From an archaeon (lineage in GTDB: Archaea; Thermoproteota; Nitrososphaeria; Nitrososphaerales; Gagatemarchaeaceae): a stretch of DNA of 58,123 bases. Position 1 is the first letter of the stretch. Every line of letters starts with the position of its first letter. The notes under the pieces are model-generated. The model saw only the letters and a program-made list of their open reading frames with translations. It was not told where the DNA came from and made no database searches. This document shows, piece after piece, positions 15,458 through 24,531 of the stretch. Position numbers and translations under genes: made by a program. Location of the stretch: contig JAJZNC010000035.1 of assembly GCA_021848045.1 (NCBI GenBank), positions 1 through 58,123 on the forward strand, given 5' to 3'.

Positions 15458-17242
15458 ATGTGCGGGATAATCGCGGCAGTCTCCTCCGAGGAGGAGGTGG
15501 CGCCGCTCCTCCTCGAGGGGCTCAAGCGCGAGGAGTACAGGGGGTACGACTCGGCGGGAGTGGCCCTCCTCGACGGCAGGGGCAGTATCGCGGTGAAGAA
15601 GGACGTGGGGATGGTCAGGGAGCTGGAGGCGCGCCACGGCGTCTCCAAGCTCAAGGGCCAGGCGGGGATCGCCCACACGAGGTGGGCGACCCACGGAGGG
15701 GTCTCCAGGGAGAACGCCCACCCCCAGGTCTCGTGCGATGGCGAGGTCGCCATAGTCCACAACGGCATAGTCGAGAACTACGTGGCGCTGAAGAAGGCGC
15801 TGGAGGCGAAGGGGCACGTCTTCGTCAGCGAGACGGACAGCGAGGTCATCGCCCACCTGGTCGAGGAGGGGTACGAGAAGGAGGGCGACCCGGTCGCAGC
15901 CGCGCTCGCGGCCGCGAACCTCATGCGCGGGCAGTACGCGTTCGTCGCCCTGTTCAGTGACAGGCCGCGGCTCCTCGTCGGGGCCAGGTACGACGCCCCC
16001 CTCGTGGTGGGGCTCGGGGAGAGGACGAGGTTCCTGGCGAGCGACGTCCTCGCGTTCCTCGCGGAGACCGACAAGGCGGTCTTCCTGGACAACAAGGAGG
16101 TGGTCGAGCTCACCCCTGAGAGCCTCAGGGTCTTCAACCTGAAGGGGAGGGAGATGTCTCCCAAGACGAGGAAGGAGACCCACGTGGCCTGGGAGCTGGG
16201 GAGCCTCTCGAAGGCGAACTACGCGCACTACACGCTCAAGGAGATACACGAGCAGCCGGCCACCGTCCAGGCCGCCCTGGCCCAGGACCCCGAGAAGGTC
16301 GGGGAGGCGGCCGAGAGGATCACGAGGGCGAGGTCGGTGGTCCTCACTGCAGCCGGGTCTTCGTACCACGCCGCACTGCTCATGAAGCTCAGGCTCGCCC
16401 TCGAGGCGAAGATGAGGTGCGAAGTGGTCCTCTCGGGGGAGTTCGAGAGGGAGCTCCCGTTCATCGACGAGGGGACCCTGCTCGTGGCGATGAGCCAGAG
16501 CGGAGAGACCGCTGACGTCCTGGAGGCGGTCAAGATGGCGCGCAGGAAGAAGGTGGGCGGGGTCCTCTCGATGGTGAACGCGGCCGGCTCGTCGCTCGTC
16601 CGCCAGAGCGACCAGAGCCTGCTCCTGAACTGCGGGCCCGAGGTGGGGGTCGCTGCCACCAAGAGCTTCACGGCGCAGGTGATGGTCGGGAACCTGATGA
16701 TCGACAGGGTCACGGGGAGGGAGTCGGTGGGAGACCCGCGGAGGCTGGGGCAGCTGGTGGAGAGGGCGCTCGAGTCGGAGCCGCTCATGAGGGAGCTCGC
16801 CAGGAGGTACAGCGGCAGGCCGGACTTTTACTTCATAGCGAGGGGAGGGCACTACCCGGTCGCGCAGGAGGGGGCGCTCAAGCTCAAGGAGCTGTCGTAC
16901 ATCCACGCCGAGGGGATGCCCGCGAGCGAGCTCAAGCACGGGACGCTGGCGCTGATAGAGGAGGGGACGCCGGTGGTCGTGGTCGCGCCCAACGGCCCGG
17001 GCTACGACGACACCATCTCGAACGCCCAGGAGCTGGCGGCGAGGGGGGCCGAGATAATAGGGATCGCCCAGAAGCCGCACCCAGTATTCAAGCACACCGT
17101 CGCCATCCCGGCGTCGAACGGGACGGTGGCGCCGGTGCTCGAGGTCGTGCCCCTCCAACTCCTCGCCTACTTCATGGCGACGGAGAGGAGGAACGACCCC
17201 GACCACCCCAGGAACCTCGCGAAGTCGGTCACGGTGAAATGA
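15458..17242 (+). CDS. glmS: glutamine-fructose-6-phosphate aminotransferase (isomerizing)
   Basis: Makes glucosamine-6-phosphate from fructose-6-phosphate and glutamine, the entry to amino-sugar and surface-glycan synthesis. The 594-residue protein begins Met-Cys-Gly-Ile-Ile, with Cys2 as the N-terminal nucleophile of the glutaminase domain (about 1-220, including EYRGYDSAG and HTRWATHG), followed by two SIS sugar-isomerase domains (AAGSSYHAALLMK with SQSGETADV; then ARGGHYPVAQEGALKLKE). The C-terminal NPDHPRNLAKSVTVK is typical. The start must be this ATG because Cys has to be residue 2. Confidence 0.96.
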   Translation: MCGIIAAVSSEEEVAPLLLEGLKREEYRGYDSAGVALLDGRGSIAVKKDVGMVRELEARHGVSKLKGQAGIAHTRWATHGGVSRENAHPQVSCDGEVAIVHNGIVENYVALKKALEAKGHVFVSETDSEVIAHLVEEGYEKEGDPVAAALAAANLMRGQYAFVALFSDRPRLLVGARYDAPLVVGLGERTRFLASDVLAFLAETDKAVFLDNKEVVELTPESLRVFNLKGREMSPKTRKETHVAWELGSLSKANYAHYTLKEIHEQPATVQAALAQDPEKVGEAAERITRARSVVLTAAGSSYHAALLMKLRLALEAKMRCEVVLSGEFERELPFIDEGTLLVAMSQSGETADVLEAVKMARRKKVGGVLSMVNAAGSSLVRQSDQSLLLNCGPEVGVAATKSFTAQVMVGNLMIDRVTGRESVGDPRRLGQLVERALESEPLMRELARRYSGRPDFYFIARGGHYPVAQEGALKLKELSYIHAEGMPASELKHGTLALIEEGTPVVVVAPNGPGYDDTISNAQELAARGAEIIGIAQKPHPVFKHTVAIPASNGTVAPVLEVVPLQLLAYFMATERRNDPDHPRNLAKSVTVK

Positions 17243-17250
17243 CCTTAAAG
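17243..17250 (+). promoter_or_regulatory. TATA-like box for dys
   Basis: CCTTAAAG immediately after the glmS stop and 24-31 bases before the GTG of the next gene. Confidence 0.45.
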
Positions 17251-17273
17251 CACCACGACGCGGTGGCCGGGCC

Positions 17274-18326
17274 GTGGGAGACAAGGAGTCCGGGAGAGCC
17301 GCGCGCGAGAGGAAGGCAAGGCCGTACCTGAGGCAGCCTGAGAAGACGATAGAGGTCACGCCCAAGAGCGTGTCGGGGCTCCTGGACGCCATGAGCCAGA
17401 CCGGCTTCCAGGGCAAGCGCCTGGGGGAGGCGGCGAGGATCTGGTCGGAGATGGTCCAGCAGAAGGGGCTCACGATATTCATGGGGTACGCGGGGTCGAT
17501 GAGCACGACGGGACAGTGGAAGATCGTGAGGTGGCTGATAGAGAACAGGTACATCGACGTCCTGGTCAGCACCGGCGCCAACGTCTCAGAGGACATCTTC
17601 GAGGCGATGGGCCACACCTACTACCAGGGGACGTGGATGGCCAACGACGAGGCGCTCCTCGAGGCGAAGATAGACAGGTTCTACGACGTATACGCCGACG
17701 AGTACGACTACCGCGAGCTGGAGTCGCTCATCAAGGAGTTCGCCGCCACGCTGGACCCTGGCAGACCGTACTCGACGAGGGAGTTCCTGAACAGGTTCGG
17801 CGAGTTCCAGTGGAAGAAGGGGATCAAGAGCATCACCGCGACGGCGTGGAAGCACGGCGTCCCGATCTACTCGCCGGGGCTGATAGACAGCGGCTACGGG
17901 GTCGCCCTGAGCCTTCTCAAGAGGGAGGGCAAGCTCATCAGGCTCGACCAGACCCAGGACATGGAGGAGCTCGGGCAGGTCGCGGAGAGGACCAAGAGGA
18001 CGGGCGTGGTCTACATCGGTGGCGGCGTCCCCAAGGACACGATCCAGCTGGCCACGATAATCAAGTCGCTCGCCGAGGGAGGCGAGGACGAGACCCCCCA
18101 CGACTACGCCATCCAGATCACAACGGACTCGCCGCAGTGGGGAGGGCTCTCGGGGTGCACCCTCGAGGAGGCGATAAGCTGGGGGAAGATCGCCGCCGAC
18201 TCCAAGAGGAGCGTGGTCTACTGCGACGCGACGCTCGCGCTCCCGCTCATAGCCCACGCGATGCTCGAGACGGCGAAGGGCAGGAAGGACCCGCCCGACC
18301 TCTCGTGGGTCTTCAAGAACGGGTGA
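17274..18326 (+). CDS. dys: deoxyhypusine synthase
   Basis: Transfers the aminobutyl group of spermidine to a lysine of initiation factor aIF5A, the first step of hypusine formation. The 350-residue protein has the NAD-binding segments STGANVSED and YSPGLIDSGYG, VVYIGGGVPKD, and the active-site lysine in EEAISWGKIAADS followed by CDATLALPLIAHA. The GTG start fits a leaderless transcript. Its gene follows glmS by 31 bases. Confidence 0.95.
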   Translation: MGDKESGRAARERKARPYLRQPEKTIEVTPKSVSGLLDAMSQTGFQGKRLGEAARIWSEMVQQKGLTIFMGYAGSMSTTGQWKIVRWLIENRYIDVLVSTGANVSEDIFEAMGHTYYQGTWMANDEALLEAKIDRFYDVYADEYDYRELESLIKEFAATLDPGRPYSTREFLNRFGEFQWKKGIKSITATAWKHGVPIYSPGLIDSGYGVALSLLKREGKLIRLDQTQDMEELGQVAERTKRTGVVYIGGGVPKDTIQLATIIKSLAEGGEDETPHDYAIQITTDSPQWGGLSGCTLEEAISWGKIAADSKRSVVYCDATLALPLIAHAMLETAKGRKDPPDLSWVFKNG

Positions 18327-18333
18327 GCCCCGC

Positions 18334-19959
18334 CTAGTAGGAGCCCTCCACGAGGGTCCCGAACCCTGTCGAGTTTCGCAGGAGGGCGAGGTAGCTCGTC
18401 GAGTTGAGCACGAGGAAGGACGGCTGGGCCATCTGCGGCTCGAGCGGCTTGGAGTTGGAAAGCGAGTAGAAGGAGTAGGGCGCGAAGTCCAGCGACCTCA
18501 CCAGGGACATGGACTGGGTGTAGACGTTGACCTGGTCGGAGGAGACCGCGAAGAGGTAGCCGTCCTCCCATAGCAGGTACGAGGCGGGGATCCCCACGTC
18601 GTAGAAGGTCCCCCCGCCAGCCCCCGTCGCGCCGAGCACCTCGACCTCGTCGGAGGACGGGATAGCGAGGTACACCTCCGCGCCGTCGGTGGCGGCGCTC
18701 GTGTACCCGTTGGAGTCGAGCGTCCCGCTCCTGAGGACGGCCCCCGAGGAGGAGGAGAGGACCGCCAGGAAGGGGTTCGAGCCAGGGTAGGGGCCGCCGT
18801 AGTAGGTGGGCTGGCTCCAGTAGGTCTGGGAGAAGAGCGAGACGAGGACTCCCGAGCCCGCAGATGCGGCGACCACCTGGTTCGGGTACTCGTCGCACGC
18901 GTCAAGGTAGAGCGGGGCGGACCACCGCTCCTGGACGCCCTGGGAACCGGCCGAGTACGCGAAGACGGTGACCAGGTTCCCCCGCGGGTAGGTGCAACCG
19001 AAGCCCCCGGGGTTGTTCGAGGTCTCGTAGAGGTAGAACTGGCCGGCGTCTGAGGCCTCGAGGTTGTAGGAGTCGGAGGGGACGGTCGTGGGCGAGAGGC
19101 CTGCGGACGAGAGGAACCACCCGTCGTAGTACGCGTAGAGCGAGTCCCCGCCCTTCTGGACGGGCTGCGAGCCCACGGGGTAGGGCGCCTGGCCGTTGTT
19201 GGGGTACTGCACCTCGACGGTGGTGAAGAGCCTGAGGAGCCGCATTGTGTAGTCGGCCGTCGGCGCGCCGGCAGGGGAGAGGTAGAAGAGAGCCGAGGTG
19301 AACTGGTCGCCGTAGTACCCGTCGGAGGCGTATACGCCGCCCCCGGTGAGCGGAAGGACGTCGGTGACCTCGCCGACCCCCGCGTCGAACGCCCACCCTG
19401 CCGCCCCGGTGGACGACGAGAACTCCTGGACGTCCGAGCCCTCCGCGAGGAAGAACCTAGATGGGTCGCTCGGGTTCTGGTAGACCTGGGCGTCCACCCC
19501 TGGCCCGCCCACGCCCACCTCCAGGGTCTGCACCCCGAGAAGGCCGGGGGCGGCGCGGCCGCCCGACGACTCGAAGACGTCCCCCAGGCTCGTGACGACG
19601 GCCACCGCTGAGGGGGAGGCCGCTCCCGTCTCGATGACCGCGGAGCCGCCCACGGGGATCGGCTGCTGCACCTGGACGACCTGAGAGGAGTTGCGCCCCT
19701 GGACGAGGAGGAGGGAGACCCGCGAGGGGATGAGCCCGACGTTGGTGACCGTGACGTTCCCCCCGGGAGAGAGCGCGACGTCGAACCGCTCGAGCGACCT
19801 CATCTGGGCGACCTGCCCCGCCTGCTGGGCCGCGGCGTCCGCCCCCTGCGCAGACGACATCGAGACGGAGATCGCCTGGAGCGACGCGATGGCGAGCAGG
19901 TAGACCATGATGAATCCGTAGACCGAGCTGAGGCCCCGCCTTGGCCTTCGCGACCTCAC
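18334..19959 (-). CDS. propeller-like protein with a type IV pilin-like signal
   Basis: A 541-residue protein. The N-terminus RRPRRGLSSVYGFIMVYLLA followed by more hydrophobic residues matches the archaeal class III (prepilin) layout: basic residues, Arg-Gly-Leu cleavage site, then one hydrophobic helix. The rest is a mostly beta protein rich in Gly, Ser and Tyr with repeated units (SDGYYGDQFTSALFYLS, LVTVFAYSAG, NPFLAVLSSSSGAVL, DEVEVLGATG) like a PQQ/WD-type propeller. It is probably a surface adhesin or pilus-associated component; no specific family recognised. GTG 19959 follows a TATA-like element by about 22 bases. Lies tail-to-tail with dys. Confidence 0.7.
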   Translation of the reverse strand: MRSRRPRRGLSSVYGFIMVYLLAIASLQAISVSMSSAQGADAAAQQAGQVAQMRSLERFDVALSPGGNVTVTNVGLIPSRVSLLLVQGRNSSQVVQVQQPIPVGGSAVIETGAASPSAVAVVTSLGDVFESSGGRAAPGLLGVQTLEVGVGGPGVDAQVYQNPSDPSRFFLAEGSDVQEFSSSTGAAGWAFDAGVGEVTDVLPLTGGGVYASDGYYGDQFTSALFYLSPAGAPTADYTMRLLRLFTTVEVQYPNNGQAPYPVGSQPVQKGGDSLYAYYDGWFLSSAGLSPTTVPSDSYNLEASDAGQFYLYETSNNPGGFGCTYPRGNLVTVFAYSAGSQGVQERWSAPLYLDACDEYPNQVVAASAGSGVLVSLFSQTYWSQPTYYGGPYPGSNPFLAVLSSSSGAVLRSGTLDSNGYTSAATDGAEVYLAIPSSDEVEVLGATGAGGGTFYDVGIPASYLLWEDGYLFAVSSDQVNVYTQSMSLVRSLDFAPYSFYSLSNSKPLEPQMAQPSFLVLNSTSYLALLRNSTGFGTLVEGSY

Positions 19960-19976
19960 GGGTATTCAGTCCGCCC

Positions 19977-19986
19977 GGGTATTTAG
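19977..19986 (-). promoter_or_regulatory. TATA-like box for the pilin-signal protein
   Basis: Minus-strand TCTAAATACC about 22 bases before the GTG start, in the 88-base divergent region shared with coxG. Confidence 0.45.
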
Positions 19987-19999
19987 ACGGCCACGCCGC

Positions 20000-20010
20000 C
20001 AAAGGATTTA
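20000..20010 (+). promoter_or_regulatory. TATA-like box for coxG
   Basis: CAAAGGATTTA on the plus strand about 43 bases before the coxG ATG. Confidence 0.35.
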
Positions 20011-20047
20011 TCCCCGTCCGCCCCGGCCTCGGGAAGGTAGCAAAGAG

Positions 20048-20494
20048 ATGCACTACGACGGCTCGTTCGAGGTCCCCGTCCCGAAGGAGAAGGTCTACGC
20101 GTTCGTCCTCGACCCCGCGAAGATAACCTCGATCTTCCCGGACGTCCAGGACGTAAAGGTCGTCGACGACAGCAACTTCACCCTGAAGGCGAAGGTGGGG
20201 ATATCGTTCGTCAGAGGCAACATGGACGTCAAGATGACCATCGCCGAGAGGACCCCGCCGACGTTCGCGAGGATGAAGGCGAAGGGGAACGGCCTGAGCA
20301 GCTCGGTCGAGCTCGAGAACACGTTCGCGATGGAGGACGCGGCAGGCGGGAAGGGCACCCTCGTGAAGTGGGCGGCCGACGCGAAGATCTCCGGGCTCAT
20401 GGCGAGCGTCGGCTCGCGCCTGATAGACGCGGCCGCGCAAAAGTACGTCGCGGAGATAATCGGCTCGCTGAAGGAAAAGCTGTCGTCGGCCTAG
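20048..20494 (+). CDS. coxG: CoxG/SRPBCC-family protein
   Basis: A 148-residue START/SRPBCC fold protein of the CO dehydrogenase subunit G family: GSFEVPVPKEKVYAFVLDP, FPDVQDVKVVDD and an amphipathic C-terminal helix (AEIIGSLKEKL). CoxG proteins act as accessory or membrane-anchoring partners of molybdenum hydroxylases in some bacteria. It faces the CoxL-like gene tail to tail; the two stop codons share the palindrome CTAG (20491-20494). Confidence 0.8.
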   Translation: MHYDGSFEVPVPKEKVYAFVLDPAKITSIFPDVQDVKVVDDSNFTLKAKVGISFVRGNMDVKMTIAERTPPTFARMKAKGNGLSSSVELENTFAMEDAAGGKGTLVKWAADAKISGLMASVGSRLIDAAAQKYVAEIIGSLKEKLSSA

Positions 20495-22842
20495 CGCTTC
20501 ATCAGCGACCTCAGGTACGCCGGCGAGGCGGGCATCCTCTCGACGAGCGCCCCGAACTCCGAGAGCGCGTCCTCGATCGCGTTCACCACGGTCGGGGTGG
20601 CCGCTATCGTCCCGGCCTCACCCATGCCCTTCACCCCGAGGAGGTTGGCGTCGGTCGGGGTGTTCGTGGTGTCCCAGACGACGTGCGGCATCACGTCGGC
20701 GGACGGTATGAGATAGTCCGCGAAGGTGGTCGAGAGCGGCTGCCCCTCCTGGTCGTAGGCGAGCTCCTCGGTGATCGCCTGCCCGATCCCCTGGGCGACC
20801 CCGCCCTGGACCTGCCCCTCGACTATCATGGGGTTGATCATCTTTCCTCCGTCGTCTACCGCGAAGTACTTCAGGACCTTCGCCAGCCCGGACTCGCGGT
20901 CGACCTCTACCAGGGCGACGTGCGTCCCGAATGGGTAGGCGTTGCTCTTAGGGGCGTAGACCCCGTACGCGAAGAGGGTCATCTCCATCCCCGGCGGGAG
21001 GCTCCACATCGCGTACGCCATGCGGGCGACGTCGGCGAACCGGAGCCTCTTCGACGGGAGGTCCTCCCGGAAGACATGCCCCTTGCTGAAGACCATCTTC
21101 GCGGGGGAGCGCGCCCCCAGCTTGCGCGCGGCGATGGCCGCCATCTTCTCGCGTATCTTCCTGGCGCAGAGGACGGCCGCCCCTCCGGAGAGCGCGGCCG
21201 ACCTGCTCCCGGCGGTGAGGCTGCTCCAGGGGAGCATCGCGGTGTCCCCGTCCTGGACTGTGACGTCGCCCACCGCCACCCCGAGCTCGTCCGCCACGAC
21301 CTGGGTGAAGGTCGTGGCGTGCCCCTGGCCGTGGGAGTGGCCACCCAGGTTGAGGAGGACCCGCCCCTCCTCGGTAACGGTCATCGACGCAGACTGCGGC
21401 CAGGACGGCCCGAACGAGCAGACCTCGACCCAGGTGGCGAGCCCGATGCCCACCAGCCTCCCCTCCTGCCTGGCGCGCGCCCTCTCGGCGAGGAGCCCCT
21501 CGTAGCCGGAGACCTTGAGCGCCTTTTGCAGGTTCGCGTGGTAGTCCCCGCTGTCGTAGGTCATCCCTCCGGAGGTCTTGAACGGGAACTTGTCCTTCTT
21601 GATGTAGTTGAGCCTCCTGACCTTCACGGGGTCTAGCTTCATCCTCGCGGAGGCGACGTTGATCGCCCTCTCGATGAGGTAGGCGGCCTCGGGCCGCCCC
21701 GCCCCCCGGTACGCCCCCATCGGGACCTTGTTCGTGATCGCGACGTCGGCCTCGCCCTGGAAGCTAGGGATGTCGTAGACCCCCGGGGCCATGTCGAGCG
21801 TTATCCTCGCCAGCTCGCGCTCCCCGCCGTAGGCTCCCCCGTCGACGACGAGCCTCACCTTGTAGCCGAGGATCCGGCCCTCGCGCGACATCGCCAGCTC
21901 TGCGTACTGGACCTGGCCGCGCCCCTGGGTCATTGTCAGCAGGTTCTCCCTGCGCGTCTCGACCCACTTCACGGGGCGGTTGACGAGCCGCGCGGCGTGG
22001 GCGACCACGACGTCCTCGGGGTAGACCCCGGCCTTGCCGCCGAACGCGCCGCCGACGTCCGGGGCGATCACCCGGACGTCCTCCTCCCTCAACATGAGCT
22101 TGTCGGCTATCTCGCCCCTCGCGCCGTGCGGGTCCTGGGTGGAGAGGTGGACGGTCAGGAGACCGGTTCCGCGGTCGTAGTGCGCGACCACCCCCCTCGG
22201 CTCCATGGGCGACGGGGCGAGGCGCTGGTTGAGGAGCCTCACCTTCACCACCCGGTCGGCGCGCTTGAAGGCCCTCGAGACGTCGCCAGCGCCCACGGTC
22301 TCGTGGGAGGCGAGGTTGGTCGCAAGGTCGGCATGGACAACGGGGGCGCCTGGCTCGAGCGCCCTCTCAGGGTCGGTGACGGCGGGGAGGCTCTCGTAGT
22401 CGACGCCGACGAGCTCCGCCCCGTCCTCGGCGGAGTACTTGTCCTCAGCAAGGACCACGGCCACGGCCTCTCCGGGGTAGTTGACCACCCCTGTCGCGAG
22501 GGCCATCCTGGTCACCCCCGACCTGTTGGCGCCCCAGCCCTCCGCCTCCCCCGGTGCGGGCGGCTCCATGAGAGGGGCGACCCTGCCCTCGAGGTCAGCC
22601 GCTGTGAGGACCGCCACGACCCCGGGCTGGGCGAGCGCCCGCTCGGTCTCGACGCCGAGCACCTTCGCGTGCGCGTGGGGGCTCCTCACGAAGGCGGCGT
22701 GGAGCATCCCCTCGAGCTTGAGGTCGCCGAGGTAGCTGGCGGTCCCCGTGATGAACTTCCTGTCCTCCACCCTCTTGAGCGGCTGCCCCACCATAGGGGC
22801 GGGCCTGGAGACGAGACGGGCTGAGGAGGCGCGCTTGGCCAT
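20491..22842 (-). CDS. molybdopterin-binding subunit of a xanthine dehydrogenase/CO dehydrogenase-family hydroxylase (form II CoxL-like)
   Basis: A 783-residue large subunit that binds molybdopterin cytosine dinucleotide. Conserved segments include PLKRVEDRKFITG, PDVGGAFGGK, the active-site loop AYRGAGR at residues 377-383 and KGMGEAGT with catalytic Glu742. The loop is the AYRGAGR of form II enzymes, not the Cys-containing AYRCSFR of proven CO dehydrogenases, so CO oxidation cannot be inferred; substrates may be aldehydes, purines or other heterocycles. The FAD (CoxM) and 2Fe-2S (CoxS) partners are not in this window, so they must be encoded elsewhere. Start ATG 22842. Confidence 0.88.
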   Translation of the reverse strand: MAKRASSARLVSRPAPMVGQPLKRVEDRKFITGTASYLGDLKLEGMLHAAFVRSPHAHAKVLGVETERALAQPGVVAVLTAADLEGRVAPLMEPPAPGEAEGWGANRSGVTRMALATGVVNYPGEAVAVVLAEDKYSAEDGAELVGVDYESLPAVTDPERALEPGAPVVHADLATNLASHETVGAGDVSRAFKRADRVVKVRLLNQRLAPSPMEPRGVVAHYDRGTGLLTVHLSTQDPHGARGEIADKLMLREEDVRVIAPDVGGAFGGKAGVYPEDVVVAHAARLVNRPVKWVETRRENLLTMTQGRGQVQYAELAMSREGRILGYKVRLVVDGGAYGGERELARITLDMAPGVYDIPSFQGEADVAITNKVPMGAYRGAGRPEAAYLIERAINVASARMKLDPVKVRRLNYIKKDKFPFKTSGGMTYDSGDYHANLQKALKVSGYEGLLAERARARQEGRLVGIGLATWVEVCSFGPSWPQSASMTVTEEGRVLLNLGGHSHGQGHATTFTQVVADELGVAVGDVTVQDGDTAMLPWSSLTAGSRSAALSGGAAVLCARKIREKMAAIAARKLGARSPAKMVFSKGHVFREDLPSKRLRFADVARMAYAMWSLPPGMEMTLFAYGVYAPKSNAYPFGTHVALVEVDRESGLAKVLKYFAVDDGGKMINPMIVEGQVQGGVAQGIGQAITEELAYDQEGQPLSTTFADYLIPSADVMPHVVWDTTNTPTDANLLGVKGMGEAGTIAATPTVVNAIEDALSEFGALVERMPASPAYLRSLMKR

Positions 22843-22882
22843 GGAGGGTCAGCCTGCGCCCCCGATATGAAAGCCTTCTCGG

Positions 22883-24115
22883 CTAGTCGGTCACGCGCCG
22901 GTGCGTGGCGGTCCTCTCCTCCCCCATGGAGACGATGCTCACGCTGACCTTCATCTCGTCCTCGAGGTACTCGACGAACTTCTCCACCGGGCGGTGGAGC
23001 CTCGCGGTGGTGAGCTCCGCCCCGTAGAGAGGCGGAAGGTCGAGGTAGACCGGCTTGACCGAGGAGAGCTGGGGGAGGGCGCGCGAGAACTCGGCGGTCT
23101 CGGTCCCGTCGACGTCGTAGTGCGTGCAGACCTTGAACTCCTTGAGCTTGGTGAGTATGTCGAGCTTGGTGAGGGCGAGGGTGGAGACCCCGTTCATCTT
23201 CACGGCGTACTTGAGGGCGACGAGGTCGAGCCAGCCGATCCGCCTGGGCCGGCCGGTGGTGGCGCCGTACTCCCTCCCCGTCTCCCTGATCAGGCTCTCG
23301 ACCTTGCCGTGGATCTCGGTGGGGAAGGGCCCCTCCCCGACCCTCGTGGCGTACGCCTTGGCGACGCCCATCACGTCCCCCAGGGAGGTCGCCGGGATCC
23401 CGAGGCTGGCCGGGACGTAGCTGGCGAGGGTGTGGGTCCCCGTGACGTACGGGTAGGTCCCGTGGACGAGGTCGAGGAGGACGCCCTGCGCGCCCTCGAA
23501 GAGGACGGAGCGCCCCGCCTCGTTGGTCTCCATTATCTCCTCCCCCACGTCGCCGATGAGGCCGCTGAGGGAGGTCCTGGCGGACTCGGTCCAGCCCTCC
23601 ATGGACGGGGGCTTCTTCATGAGGGAGCGGTAGAACTTCAAGGCGGAGGAGAGGTCGAAGGTCCCCCTCGCGAGGTCGCCCGCCCGAGGGGTGAGCCTCA
23701 GTGCCCGCATCGCGTAGGAGGGGCCTATCCCACGCTTCGTGGTGCCGATGGCCTTGTCCCCCTTGAGCTCCTCGATGAAAGAGTCCATCGCCTTCTCGAG
23801 CGGGGTGACGATGGTGCACCTGCCGTCGACGGCGAGGTTGGCCTTGTGCCCCTCGCGCCTGATCATCTCGACCTCCTCGGTCAGGGTCTGAGGGTCGACG
23901 GCGACCCCGGGTCCGATGAGGAGGCGCTTGTTCTTCAGGAGGCCCGAGGGGAGCAGGTGGAAGACGTAGGTCCTCTTGCCGATCACGATCGTGTGCCCCG
24001 CGTTGCTCCCCCCGTTGTATCGCACGACTGAGTGGAACCGGTCGGCGTAGTAGTCTACTATCTTCCCCTTGCCTTCGTCCCCCCACTGGAGGCCGACGAT
24101 GCAAAGGTTCGGCAA
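22883..24115 (-). CDS. purA: adenylosuccinate synthetase
   Basis: First committed step of AMP synthesis from IMP, using GTP and aspartate. The 410-residue protein begins at TTG 24115, directly before the conserved GLQWGDEGKGKIVDYYA, with GGSNAGHTIV, TTKRGIGPSYAMRA, the VLFEGAQGVLLDLVHGTYP block and ATTGRPRRIGWLD following. In-frame sequence upstream of 24115 has no similarity, and a TATA-like box at 24139-24148 fits a leaderless TTG start. Confidence 0.94.
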   Translation of the reverse strand: MPNLCIVGLQWGDEGKGKIVDYYADRFHSVVRYNGGSNAGHTIVIGKRTYVFHLLPSGLLKNKRLLIGPGVAVDPQTLTEEVEMIRREGHKANLAVDGRCTIVTPLEKAMDSFIEELKGDKAIGTTKRGIGPSYAMRALRLTPRAGDLARGTFDLSSALKFYRSLMKKPPSMEGWTESARTSLSGLIGDVGEEIMETNEAGRSVLFEGAQGVLLDLVHGTYPYVTGTHTLASYVPASLGIPATSLGDVMGVAKAYATRVGEGPFPTEIHGKVESLIRETGREYGATTGRPRRIGWLDLVALKYAVKMNGVSTLALTKLDILTKLKEFKVCTHYDVDGTETAEFSRALPQLSSVKPVYLDLPPLYGAELTTARLHRPVEKFVEYLEDEMKVSVSIVSMGEERTATHRRVTD

Positions 24116-24138
24116 ACCGCGCCATCTCCGTCGTGCGG

Positions 24139-24148
24139 CATTTAACTC
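24139..24148 (-). promoter_or_regulatory. TATA-like box for purA
   Basis: Minus-strand AGTTAAATGC about 28 bases before the TTG start. Confidence 0.5.
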
Positions 24149-24216
24149 TATACGGGGAAAAGTCGCCGAGTCCGCCCCGGAAGCAGGCGCGCCGAAGGAG
24201 CGATGGCGGTGCCGCC

Positions 24217-24531
24217 CTACATGATCCCGCTCTCGACGTCCCCGGCGGCCGCCTCCAGCTCGAGTGCGAAGAGGGCCACGTGCTCGTCCTTCTCGACGAT
24301 GTCGGTCGAGCGGATCTCCCGGAGGATGGCGTTCATGAGCACCCCGCTCCCCACGCCAAAGAGCGCCCGGAGCGCGAGGGTGAACGAGGCTGGCTTGAGC
24401 GGTATGCTGACCCTCGCGAGGCCGAACTGCCGCTCCAGGTGGTAGAAGGTGGCCTCGGCGCCCTCGGCCCCTATCGTCGAGAGCCCCCGGGTCACGCACG
24501 AAAGCACCGCTTGCTGCGAGAGCTCGCTCAT
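24217..24531 (-). CDS. small conserved-looking protein of unknown function
   Basis: A 104-residue alpha/beta protein (MSELSQQAVLSCVTRGLSTI, FYHLERQFGLARVSIPLKPA, SGVLMNAILREIRSTDIVEK). The first half resembles proteins with a helix followed by small strands, but I recognise no named family. ATG 24531 is preferred; GTG 24585 lies too close to the TATA-like stretch at 24592-24604. It precedes purA on the same strand with about 100 bases between. Confidence 0.6.
   Translation of the reverse strand: MSELSQQAVLSCVTRGLSTIGAEGAEATFYHLERQFGLARVSIPLKPASFTLALRALFGVGSGVLMNAILREIRSTDIVEKDEHVALFALELEAAAGDVESGIM

Noticed and set aside
20491-22842. Calling the large hydroxylase a true CO dehydrogenase (CoxL form I)
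   Set aside because: The active-site loop is AYRGAGR, lacking the Cys of the copper-molybdenum site needed for proven CO oxidation.
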